A stretch of DNA of 64,000 nt from Methanobacterium sp. (lineage in GTDB: Archaea; Methanobacteriota; Methanobacteria; Methanobacteriales; Methanobacteriaceae): assembly GCA_030017655.1 (NCBI GenBank), contig JASEIM010000008.1:1-64000 (forward strand). Reading direction: 5' to 3'. Positions 55,659 through 63,444 of this stretch are shown piece by piece (the first letter of the stretch is position 1; every line of letters starts with the position of its first letter). The notes beneath the pieces are model-generated. The model had not been told where the DNA came from, made no database searches, and saw only the letters and a program-made list of their open reading frames with translations. The position numbers were made by a program, and so were the translations under genes.

Positions 55659-56594
55659 ATGAAAAAAATTGTTGCCATTCTACCAGCATATAATGAAGAG
55701 GTTTCAATCGGTAGCATAGTATTAAACACAAAAAACTACGTGGACCGAGTTATAGTTATTGATGACGGTAGTGTAGATCGTACAGCCCAGATAGCAGAAA
55801 TGGCAGGAGCAAGGGTTATAAAACACCCCTTAAACAAAGGTAAAGGTGCAGCCTTGAAAACAGGGTTTAGATCTATCGATGGATTCGATGTTATAGTAAC
55901 TATGGATTCAGATGGACAGCATAATCCTGAAGAGATACCAAATCTATTAGAACCAATTCTAAAAGGGGAAGCTGATATCGTCAATGGCAGCAGATATTTG
56001 AACGGACATGATAAGGATACGCCTTCGTATAGACGCATTGGACAAACGGTTCTTGATAAAGCCACCAATTTAAACAGTGGTCTTAACATTACAGATAGTC
56101 AAAGCGGATTCCGTGCATTTGCAAGACATACTATCCCTATTTTTAGATTTAACAATGATGATTTCAGTATTGAAAGTGAAATGCTTGTTGATGCCGCAAA
56201 TGCAGGTTTAAATATAAAAGAAGTGGAAATAGGAGTTCGTTATGATGTTGATGGCTCCACAAAAAATCCAGTAAGTCATGGATTAGGAGTTTTAATGAAA
56301 ATAATAAATGATCTGGAATTTCAAAGACCATTGTTCTATTTCACAGTTCCTGGAACAATAATAATTACTGTTGGAATCACATTGGGTTTAATTTTCTTCG
56401 GTGATTATATAAACAACCTGAGTACAAGTCTGCTTCCCACATTCTTCGCAATATTACTTACCTTAGGAGGAGTATTTTTAGCATTCACAGGCATAATAAT
56501 CGATTCAATAAGCAGGATGATAAATAGAAATGCAAAGAACTCTAACTATAATATCGAACTGGAAAATGATTATGAATGGGTTAAGGCAAAATAA
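55659..56594 (+). CDS. GT2 glycosyltransferase, dolichyl-phosphate-sugar synthase type
   Basis: This 311-residue paralogue of the 26142 gene has ILPAYNEE, VIDDGSVDRT, GKGAALKTGF, TMDSDGQHNP (DSD) and QSGFRAF, plus two C-terminal membrane helices. It should transfer a sugar to dolichyl phosphate or act on a membrane-bound acceptor. A stretch of about 107 bases (56160-56266) is nearly identical to the paralogue although flanking DNA has diverged. The start follows a GTGGAGA ribosome site. Confidence 0.87.
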   Translation: MKKIVAILPAYNEEVSIGSIVLNTKNYVDRVIVIDDGSVDRTAQIAEMAGARVIKHPLNKGKGAALKTGFRSIDGFDVIVTMDSDGQHNPEEIPNLLEPILKGEADIVNGSRYLNGHDKDTPSYRRIGQTVLDKATNLNSGLNITDSQSGFRAFARHTIPIFRFNNDDFSIESEMLVDAANAGLNIKEVEIGVRYDVDGSTKNPVSHGLGVLMKIINDLEFQRPLFYFTVPGTIIITVGITLGLIFFGDYINNLSTSLLPTFFAILLTLGGVFLAFTGIIIDSISRMINRNAKNSNYNIELENDYEWVKAK

Positions 56595-56656
56595 TTTCAA
56601 CAGAGTCTTTAAAATTAATTTAGGAATTAATATTTGTCAAATACACTTATCTCTGT

Positions 56657-57040
56657 TTAAACAACAATTAATTTAACATAATCTATTTTACGGCTTTTCT
56701 GAAACATTTTTGATAATTCTTTAATTCTATCGGCCGATCCATCCAGAATAAAAATTTCCATACATTTATTTTCCTTTAAATGACTGTGTATTTGTGTATT
56801 GATAATATCCTCAAAATCATGCTTGATTTCTGTTACTCTATCTTCTACTTCCTGATTGTGGATCAGGACAAGTATAGAATTTATTTCGCCGCTTAATTCT
56901 TCTTTTTCTTTGTTATCAGCAATTAACATCCTTGCACTTGCCCTTATAACTTCTGATCTTCCTGAAAATCCGATTTCATCCTTAATTTTATCGATTTCTT
57001 CCAGTAATTTCTCATTTAAAGATATGCTGATTATTGGCAT
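56657..57040 (-). CDS. NikR-like ribbon-helix-helix regulator
   Basis: This 127-residue protein has an N-terminal RHH domain (ISISLNEKLLEEIDKIKDEI, GRSEVIRASARMLI) and a C-terminal ACT-like domain with HxH-x5-C (IHSHLKENKC), the nickel-binding pattern of NikR. It is divergent from znuACB across a 121-base gap and may control that operon or nickel uptake. Direct repeats TTAATAACTTACT/TTAATAACTACTT in the gap may be its operator. The metal it senses is not proven. Confidence 0.82.
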   Translation of the reverse strand: MPIISISLNEKLLEEIDKIKDEIGFSGRSEVIRASARMLIADNKEKEELSGEINSILVLIHNQEVEDRVTEIKHDFEDIINTQIHSHLKENKCMEIFILDGSADRIKELSKMFQKSRKIDYVKLIVV

Positions 57041-57161
57041 GATAATTATTATTTAATAACTTACTATAAATAATTTGATAAATTTTATTAACATAATATT
57101 TAAATATTAATAACTACTTAATATAATCGGAATAGATTAAAAATAACCTCCGGTGACCTTA

Positions 57162-58055
57162 ATGGAAACAAGAAGGATATTAATCATATTATTGCTTCTT
57201 ACTGCCACTATAATTGCTGTTTCATTTATTTATTCTGCCTCAATTAGTAAATTAGATACAAATAACGATAAAATCGGCGTAATAGTAAGTATACCCCCAC
57301 AGGCAGAATTCGTTGAAAAAATTGGCGGCGATAAAGTTAAAGTAACGGTTATGGTTCCTCCAGGCGCTAATCCCCATACATATGAGCCATTACCAGATCA
57401 GCTTAATGATGTGAGTCAGGCAGAACTCTATGCAGAAGTTGGATCTGGAATTGAATTTGAAAATGTCTGGATGGACAAAATAAGCAGTGCTAATAAAAAA
57501 ATGGTTATTTTAAACTGTTCTGAGGGAATAAATTTCATACCAAATACCGAAAATGAGGGAGATAATGAATATGATACACATGTTTGGGTTTCCCCGCAAA
57601 ATGCAAAGATAATGGTTGAAAATATTTATCGGGGCCTAATTCAGGTAGATCCCGCAAATAGAGATTATTATAAAGCAAATAAAGATAAATACCTGAAAGA
57701 ATTAGAAAAAGCTGACGAAAGTATAAGAAAATCTCTTTCTGGCCATAAAAACAATAAAATAATGGTCTATCATCCGGCATGGGGATATTTCTGCAGAGAT
57801 TATGGACTCACACAAATCGCAATAGAAAAAAATGGTAAAGAACCAACTCCGCAGGGAATTGCGAGTCTTATAAACCAGGCAAAAAAAGAAAAAATAAAAA
57901 TTATTTTTATTTCGCCTCAGTACAGTAGAAAAAATGCAGATGGAATAGCTTCAGAAATAGGGGGCCAGGTAATTACCGTTGATGATCTTGATAAGAACTA
58001 CATTGAAAATTTAAATAAAGTTGCAGATTCATTTAATAAAGCTTTAAATAATTAA
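57162..58055 (+). CDS. znuA: Metal ABC transporter substrate-binding protein
   Basis: This protein of about 297 residues is in the cluster A-I (ZnuA/TroA) family. An N-terminal hydrophobic helix anchors or exports it. The metal ligands are in NPHTYEPLP, DTHVWVSPQ and YHPAWGYF, plus a late acidic residue near TVDDLD. It lacks a long His-rich loop. I chose ATG 57162, with GGTGA five bases upstream. It starts the znuACB operon and should bind zinc or manganese at the cell surface. Confidence 0.87.
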   Translation: METRRILIILLLLTATIIAVSFIYSASISKLDTNNDKIGVIVSIPPQAEFVEKIGGDKVKVTVMVPPGANPHTYEPLPDQLNDVSQAELYAEVGSGIEFENVWMDKISSANKKMVILNCSEGINFIPNTENEGDNEYDTHVWVSPQNAKIMVENIYRGLIQVDPANRDYYKANKDKYLKELEKADESIRKSLSGHKNNKIMVYHPAWGYFCRDYGLTQIAIEKNGKEPTPQGIASLINQAKKEKIKIIFISPQYSRKNADGIASEIGGQVITVDDLDKNYIENLNKVADSFNKALNN

Positions 58056-58094
58056 TATAAACTTTAAATCATTTATACAGGCTAAGGAATATAA

Positions 58095-58844
58095 ATGTTT
58101 GCTAAAGCACTTGAAATAGAAAAATTATACGTAAATTTCAATGAATTCAATATTCTTAAAGATATTAATCTAACTGTTAACGAAAAAGATTTTTTAGCCA
58201 TTATAGGGCCAAATGGAGGAGGGAAAAGTACCCTGCTCAAAACAATTTTAAATTTAATCAAACCAGATAAAGGTAAAATACACATTTTCGGTAAAATCCC
58301 TAAAGAATCCCTTGATATAATGGGTTATCTGCCCCAAAATGCTCATTTTGACATGAATTTCCCCATCAATGTGTTTGATGTGGTTTTAATGGGTAGATAC
58401 AATGGATTATTAAAAAATTACAATAAAAATGATAAAAAAGCAGTTATAAATGCTTTGAATGATGTTTCCATGCTTGAATTTAAGGATAGACAAATCAGCA
58501 GACTATCTGGCGGTCAGATGCAGAGAATTTTTATTGCAAGAGCCCTTGCAAGAGAGCCTAAAATACTTCTTCTTGATGAACCAACTGCAAGTGTTGATCC
58601 TAAAATGCAAAAGTCTTTTTATGAACTTTTATTGAAATTAAAGGAGAAAATGACCATAATACTTGTTACTCATGATGTTGGTGTGGTTTGCGAATATGTG
58701 GATAAAATAGCATGCTTGAATCAAAGATTATTTTACCATGGCACTCCTGAAGGCTCTGCAGATGCAATACAGAAAACTTACAACTGCCCCATAGACATCA
58801 TAGGCCATGGGGTCCCACATAGAGTGTTTAAAAAGCATGAATAA
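58095..58844 (+). CDS. znuC: Metal ABC transporter ATPase
   Basis: This 249-residue ATPase has a Walker A GPNGGGKSTLL, signature LSGGQMQRIFIARALA, Walker B LLLDEPTASVD and H-loop THDVGVV. It follows znuA by 39 bases and powers metal uptake with the permease downstream. Confidence 0.9.
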   Translation: MFAKALEIEKLYVNFNEFNILKDINLTVNEKDFLAIIGPNGGGKSTLLKTILNLIKPDKGKIHIFGKIPKESLDIMGYLPQNAHFDMNFPINVFDVVLMGRYNGLLKNYNKNDKKAVINALNDVSMLEFKDRQISRLSGGQMQRIFIARALAREPKILLLDEPTASVDPKMQKSFYELLLKLKEKMTIILVTHDVGVVCEYVDKIACLNQRLFYHGTPEGSADAIQKTYNCPIDIIGHGVPHRVFKKHE

Positions 58845-58870
58845 AATAATATTTAAATCGAGGATATTTA

Positions 58871-59671
58871 ATGTTAGAATTTCTCCAGTACGGATTTATG
58901 CAGAACGCATTTATCGCAGCAGTTCTGGTAAGCATAGCCTGCGGCTTGGTTGGTACATATGTTGTTGTTAAAAAGATAGTATCAATTAGTGGGGGAATTT
59001 CACATGCAGCCTTTGGTGGTATTGGTCTGGGATACTTGGTTGGTATCAATCCCATTTTCGCTGCAGTTCCCTTCAGCATTCTTTCTGCAATAAGTATTGG
59101 ATTAATCAATAAAAAAATCAGGGTCAGCGAAGATACAGCTATTGGAATCCTATGGACTACTGGCATGGCATTAGGAGTTATATTTATTAATTTAAGCCCA
59201 GGATTTGCTCCAGATCTATTCAGCTATCTTTTTGGTAGCATACTCACTGTTCCGGACTCCGATTTAATTTTAATGTTCATTTTAGATCTGATAATTGTGG
59301 CCACTGTTTTCTTATTTAACAGGGAGTTTCTTGCTATTTCTTTCGATGAAGAATTTTCTAAGGCAATTGGAATTAAAGTAGAATATCTATATTTACTCCT
59401 TTTATGTCTTGTTGCCCTGAGTGTTGTCGTACTCATAAAAGTTGTAGGGGTTATATTGGTTATTGCCCTTTTAAGTATTCCTGCAGCAATAAGCACCCAG
59501 TATACCAGCAGCATCAACAAGGTGATGGTATTTTCGGTGATTTTGGGGATTATTTTAAACTTGACAGGCCTATGGCTCTCATATATATTTAATTTAGCTT
59601 CAGGCGCCACTATAGTTATAGTTTTAGGAATTGCATTTATTGTCTCTTCACTCATAAAAAAATATTGGTGA
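58871..59671 (+). CDS. znuB: Metal ABC transporter permease
   Basis: This 266-residue ABC-3 family permease has about eight membrane helices and the family motifs SISGGISHAAFGGIGLGYL and RVSEDTAIGILWTTGMALG. It completes the znuACB importer. The operon order A-C-B is usual for this family. Confidence 0.9.
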   Translation: MLEFLQYGFMQNAFIAAVLVSIACGLVGTYVVVKKIVSISGGISHAAFGGIGLGYLVGINPIFAAVPFSILSAISIGLINKKIRVSEDTAIGILWTTGMALGVIFINLSPGFAPDLFSYLFGSILTVPDSDLILMFILDLIIVATVFLFNREFLAISFDEEFSKAIGIKVEYLYLLLLCLVALSVVVLIKVVGVILVIALLSIPAAISTQYTSSINKVMVFSVILGIILNLTGLWLSYIFNLASGATIVIVLGIAFIVSSLIKKYW

Positions 59672-59766
59672 TAATATTTAATCTGACTAATAAGCATCTT
59701 TAAAGCTATTATTTATAGAAAATAATCATATTATTCGGAATATAACATCTGTAATTTATTCATATT

Positions 59767-59931
59767 TTAATAAATTATTAATATTAATATGTAAATATTT
59801 AAATGTGTGAAAATAGTCACAATTTTCCTGAGAAAAACTCTTATTATTGTGATTATAATTGTATAATAGGACTTATCTAGTCTAGGTGAAAAGTAAAATG
59901 AATAATTATTTTTAAAATGTTCTTCATTCAT
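59767..59931 (-). CDS. Possible small ORF behind a strong ribosome site
   Basis: The minus strand has AAGGAGGTGA five bases before ATG 59931, as strong as any ribosome site in the window. The following 54 codons give an AT-biased, hydrophobic peptide with no recognisable family (MNEEHFKNNYSFYFSPRLDK, then a long Ile-rich tail). The ribosome site lies within the arm of a long hairpin. It may be a real small membrane protein, or the site may only be part of the hairpin. Confidence 0.25.
   Translation of the reverse strand: MNEEHFKNNYSFYFSPRLDKSYYTIIITIIRVFLRKIVTIFTHLNIYILILIIY
59806..59821. promoter_or_regulatory. TGTGA-N6-TCACA operator, site 8
   Basis: The sequence TGTGA-AAATAG-TCACA is a perfect dyad. 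It is 248 bases upstream of the exported protein at 60069 and inside the uncertain minus-strand ORF, so its target is unclear. Confidence 0.5.
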
Positions 59932-59942
59932 TCTTTTCACCT
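59884..59942. other. Long hairpin enclosing a ribosome-site sequence
   Basis: The arms AGGTGAAAAG (59884-59893) and CTTTTCACCT (59933-59942) are perfectly complementary. They continue with AATGAAT/ATTCATT after a three-base bulge, about 17 base pairs with a 22-base loop. The left flank contains a CTAG. The structure lies in the 397-base gap between znuB and the gene at 60069, where I see no other gene. Confidence 0.5.
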
Positions 59943-60068
59943 CCTTTATGCCTTCTCTCTACATATTATTTTACATTAGTTTTTGAAATTTTAATTTTTA
60001 TTAGCCACATTAGACCATATAATCCACCATTCTATACATATATAAATAAAGAAATTGAATATACGCTC

Positions 60069-60686
60069 ATGAATAAGACATCAGTTATTTTATCCCTCTA
60101 TATCATGATTTTTGCGGCTTTAATCCCTGCAGCTTTTGCAGATGTAATAGAACCTGGAATGAAAAATATTAACTATGATTATAAGATATCCAACATCAAT
60201 GATTATCCTGAATATATTTTTTTAGCTCATGGAGTTCCTTCACCATCCCTTGAAATTATTACTTCCAAAGAATTCAGCTTTTATAAGTTAAGCACAGTTT
60301 CAATATATGCTGTTAAGAAATCAGATTTAAATGAGGAAGAATTGAAAAATATGGATGATCTTCAAAATTTCTTTAATAATAATTCAAAGTTAATATCTTC
60401 TGATATAAAGCTTGATGGAAGCTATGGAAATGTTGGAATGGACAATCCTCTTGATAATGTTCTTTTAGAGCTTGAAATAACCTCCATAAATGATAATAAG
60501 ATGAACATTAAAAAATCTAAAGTAATTTATTATTATTCTGACGGATCTACTCAAGAGGAACTTATAGAAAATCAAGATGTTTTACCTGAGCCTTCAAAAA
60601 ATAGTATTAGCAATATATACTTTTTAATTCCTGTTTTAGCCATTACTGCTATTGGTATTATTTTCATTTTAAGGAAGTTAAGATGA
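60069..60686 (+). CDS. Exported protein with a C-terminal membrane anchor
   Basis: This 205-residue protein has a signal peptide (ILSLYIMIFAALIPAAFADV), an outward domain, and a C-terminal helix with a basic tail (FLIPVLAITAIGIIFILRKL). The middle part reads like an Ig-fold or periplasmic-type domain with SYGNVGMDNPLDNVLLELEI. I do not recognise a named family. A TATA-like ATATATAAATA lies near 60037-60047. Confidence 0.7.
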   Translation: MNKTSVILSLYIMIFAALIPAAFADVIEPGMKNINYDYKISNINDYPEYIFLAHGVPSPSLEIITSKEFSFYKLSTVSIYAVKKSDLNEEELKNMDDLQNFFNNNSKLISSDIKLDGSYGNVGMDNPLDNVLLELEITSINDNKMNIKKSKVIYYYSDGSTQEELIENQDVLPEPSKNSISNIYFLIPVLAITAIGIIFILRKLR

Positions 60687-60753
60687 GTAGTTGTCTTAGG
60701 AAATTCTCATCCTTTGGTATAATTCATATATTCAATAAATTAAAGTAATTCCA

Positions 60754-61056
60754 ATGAATCAGTTAATGCTTGCCTGGCTAATAACAATTGTTGTTGAATT
60801 TTTCATTTACTTATTTTTTATTAAAAAGAACCCTTTGAAGCTTTTTTTATATTCTGCACTTATAAATTCCATTACAGTGCCACTTGCAACCTATGGTTAT
60901 TTAAACGTTCTTAATAACATTTTTTTTATGGAGTTAATTATTACTTTAGTTGAAAGTGTTTTAATAATGTCACTACTTAAGTTAAATTACAAAAAGGCGT
61001 TATTTATTTCCATTACAGCTAATTTAGTCACTACAATAATTGGATTTTTATTATAA
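60754..61056 (+). CDS. Small polytopic membrane protein
   Basis: This 100-residue protein has about three membrane helices (LAWLITIVVEFFIYLFFI, LYSALINSITVPLATYGYL, ALFISITANLVTTIIGFLL). It follows the anchored protein by 67 bases on the same strand and may be functionally linked. No named family is recognised. Confidence 0.6.
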   Translation: MNQLMLAWLITIVVEFFIYLFFIKKNPLKLFLYSALINSITVPLATYGYLNVLNNIFFMELIITLVESVLIMSLLKLNYKKALFISITANLVTTIIGFLL

Positions 61057-61343
61057 ACTTAATATAAGCACATTTGTTAAAATTAATTATTTACTGATTC
61101 TAAATAATATCTTTTTCTAAAACATTTTTAAACATTTAAAGTGTGCTAACAATTGAAAACAATATAAAAATACCTGATACTTATTTATATAGTAATAATA
61201 AAATATATAATTCTTAAAAACCAGATTAGAGTACGGAGGAATGTCTATATAATAAAGATTGATGGTATAACTGAAAAGATCAAAAAAGCTATCTATAGTA
61301 GTGCAGTTAAGAGAATTTTTAGGACATTCCGCCACTTTTAAAA
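61057..61343. other. Intergenic region with an inverted repeat
   Basis: No convincing gene lies here. An inverted repeat GGAATGTC (about 61238-61245) and GACATTCC (about 61323-61330) encloses an 80-90 base loop and could form the stem of a non-coding RNA. This is weak evidence. Confidence 0.35.
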
Positions 61344-62414
61344 TTAAATCTTGGTTTCTTTTAATCGGATGACGATTTCCCCCATATCCACAAAATCAAC
61401 GGAACCCCCAAGTTGTTCCAGTATGGATTGAATAAATCTTAATTCAGGAGTTTTTAATTCAATACTATTTTTATCATCAACATCGGAATTTAAAGACAGT
61501 TTAAAAACTTCATCATCTTCCATTTTCAAGTCTATATATATCCCGGAAGCATTATTTTTCAATTTATCTAATATAAGTTCATTTAAAACTAATCCTAATG
61601 GAATAGCAGTATTTATGTCCATTAAAATGTCCTGCATTTCCATATTAACCTTTACAAGGCCTTCATCCACTGCATATATTTCAAATAAATATTTTAAAAG
61701 GTCTTTTGCGTATTTATCAAAATTGATCATTGCAAAATCCTCAGATTGCTCCAGTATATCATGCAGCAGAGTTATTGCATTTACACGGGTCTGGTTTTTA
61801 ATATTAAGATCATGTATATCTTCTTCTTTAATTAAGGAGGGATCCAGACCAATAATACCTGAAATTAACTTTAAAGTAAATTGAATACGCCTGTAAATCT
61901 CTTCTATAAGTATTTCTTTTTCTTGAATTTCTTCTTGAAGATTTAAATTAGCATTTTCAAGCTCTTCAGTTCTCTGCTCAACCAGTTCATTCAGATAATA
62001 TCTGTGACGTATTAATTCATCTTCAATTAGTTTACGTTCAATTGCATAAGAAATAGATCTTGATAATAAAAGACTGTTTACCTGCCCTTTAACCAGATAA
62101 TCCTGAGCACCTTCTCTTACAGCTCTAATGGCCAGATCTTCATCATCGAAGCCAGTTAATATTACAACAGGTATTTCCGGGGCCTGATCATAGACACTTG
62201 CGAAAGTATCAAGACCTGTACTATCTGGAAGATTTAAATCAAGGAGCAGTATATCAAATTCTTCTTTGACAAGGGCATTTAATCCATCATTGAGTTTTTG
62301 AAAGTGGTAAAGGTCAAATACAGGGTTTTTTATCTCTTTGAGCATTTCTTCAATTATTCTGAAATCCTCAAAATTATCCTCAACTATTAAAACCTTAATA
62401 AGTTTTTCTTCCAT
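61344..62414 (-). CDS. Response regulator fused to a degenerate histidine-kinase domain
   Basis: This protein of about 356 residues has an N-terminal receiver domain (VLIVEDNFEDFRIIEEML, phosphorylated Asp in LLLDLNLPDSTG) and a coiled coil. A C-terminal HisKA_2/HATPase-like part follows. The phospho-His site reads EIYRRIQFTLKLI, where active relatives have HHRVKNNLQ-type sequences, so the His is missing. The N-box (LNELILDKLKNN) and later boxes also look weak. It may be a sensor-less signalling scaffold. ATG 62414 has GAGG upstream. The frame also begins at TTG 62426. A double hairpin lies just upstream. Confidence 0.8.
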   Translation of the reverse strand: MEEKLIKVLIVEDNFEDFRIIEEMLKEIKNPVFDLYHFQKLNDGLNALVKEEFDILLLDLNLPDSTGLDTFASVYDQAPEIPVVILTGFDDEDLAIRAVREGAQDYLVKGQVNSLLLSRSISYAIERKLIEDELIRHRYYLNELVEQRTEELENANLNLQEEIQEKEILIEEIYRRIQFTLKLISGIIGLDPSLIKEEDIHDLNIKNQTRVNAITLLHDILEQSEDFAMINFDKYAKDLLKYLFEIYAVDEGLVKVNMEMQDILMDINTAIPLGLVLNELILDKLKNNASGIYIDLKMEDDEVFKLSLNSDVDDKNSIELKTPELRFIQSILEQLGGSVDFVDMGEIVIRLKETKI

Positions 62415-62423
62415 ATTAAGCCT

Positions 62424-62463
62424 CAAATTCTTTGAATTTGTGGTTCGGAAAATCTTCGATTTT
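62424..62463. repeat. Double-hairpin palindromic element, second copy
   Basis: CAAATTC-TTT-GAATTTG (62424-62440) is followed after eight bases by AAAATC-TTC-GATTTT (62449-62463). The plan matches the element inserted at 5507-5551. It lies directly upstream of the ribosome site of the response-regulator gene, so it is in that gene's 5' untranslated region. Confidence 0.5.
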
Positions 62464-62576
62464 TCTCAACCTCAATAAGATTTATAAACCCTTAAATATT
62501 TTAGCCCTTAAATATTTTAGACAATACCTATAGATGAAATGCTTTAAGATTATTAATAAGTTAAATTATGATATAT

Positions 62577-63011
62577 CTAACTCATTCTGGGTAATTCTAT
62601 CATTTTAAGCCAGAAATCCTCAATAGATCTGATAACCTTAAGAAAACGATCAAAATCAACCGGTTTTGTAATATAGCAATTCGCATGATTACCATAAGTT
62701 TTTATAACATCCTCTTTTGAACTGGAAGTTGTTAAAACTACTATTGGGATATACTTAAAGTTATCATTCTCTTTTATCTCTTTTAAAACCTCACGACCAT
62801 CTTTACGCGGCAAATTAAGGTCTAATAAAATTATGTCAGGCTTAGGTGCGTCTCCAAAACCTGCTTTTTTATTTAAAAAATTAAGTGCATCCACACCATC
62901 TTTAACAACATATATTTCATTATTTGAATCTGTATCCTTAAAAACTTCCTTAATTAAACGAATGTCTGCAGGATTATCCTCTACCAATAAAATTTTTATT
63001 GGATCTGTCAT
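62577..63011 (-). CDS. Single-domain response regulator (Rcp1-like)
   Basis: This protein of about 144 residues has the receiver-domain residues LLVEDNPADIRL (acidic pocket), DIILLDLNLPRKDG (phospho-Asp), VVLTTSS (Thr/Ser) and ITKPVDFDRF (Lys). It has no output domain, as in Rcp1-type regulators that act by protein contact. I chose ATG 63011, with GGGGGAG upstream. It lies upstream of the REC/pseudokinase protein on the same strand, and the pair may form a phosphorelay. Confidence 0.87.
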   Translation of the reverse strand: MTDPIKILLVEDNPADIRLIKEVFKDTDSNNEIYVVKDGVDALNFLNKKAGFGDAPKPDIILLDLNLPRKDGREVLKEIKENDNFKYIPIVVLTTSSSKEDVIKTYGNHANCYITKPVDFDRFLKVIRSIEDFWLKMIELPRMS

Positions 63012-63036
63012 TAAATATCTCCCCCAAATATTAAAT

Positions 63037-63444
63037 CTATATTGCAAATACAATTATGAAAAATATGGATTCCATGGTAAAATGCAGTGCTCTGTGCTGC
63101 AAATGAGTCATTTTAAGCCCTGCAAGTTCATGATAAAGATCCACCATCATATGGACTAATGCGGCCAGTATGCCAATTTCCAGTGATAGGAATACAATTG
63201 AAATAATAATTAAGTGGAATACAGCTTCTATACCCTCATGAATGACCCATAGTCTTATATTTGATACTACATTTCTTTTAATAATACCTGCAAGCAGTAT
63301 ATAGAAATCAGCGAAGATGCTCCACATTATTTTACTGTGGACTTCATCACTTATGGCAAGCGCCAAAGCGATGTAGAACCATAAAATTTCCATCAATATC
63401 ACCGTTATAAACGAAATAATTCTTATTATGAATATTCTTTTCAA
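63037..63444 (-). CDS. Small membrane protein with conserved histidines
   Basis: This 135-residue protein has four membrane helices and several His residues in or near helices (WVIHEGIEAVFHLIIISIVF, ALVHMMVDLYHELAGLKMTH). It begins 25 bases upstream of the response regulator, so it may be a membrane sensor or partner. The His pattern suggests metal or haem binding. I do not recognise a named family. Confidence 0.6.
   Translation of the reverse strand: MKRIFIIRIISFITVILMEILWFYIALALAISDEVHSKIMWSIFADFYILLAGIIKRNVVSNIRLWVIHEGIEAVFHLIIISIVFLSLEIGILAALVHMMVDLYHELAGLKMTHLQHRALHFTMESIFFIIVFAI

Noticed and set aside
61117..61335. 72-codon minus-strand frame after the response-regulator gene
   Set aside because: No ribosome site, and it overlaps an inverted repeat. 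The tail is low-complexity Tyr/Phe from AT-rich DNA.
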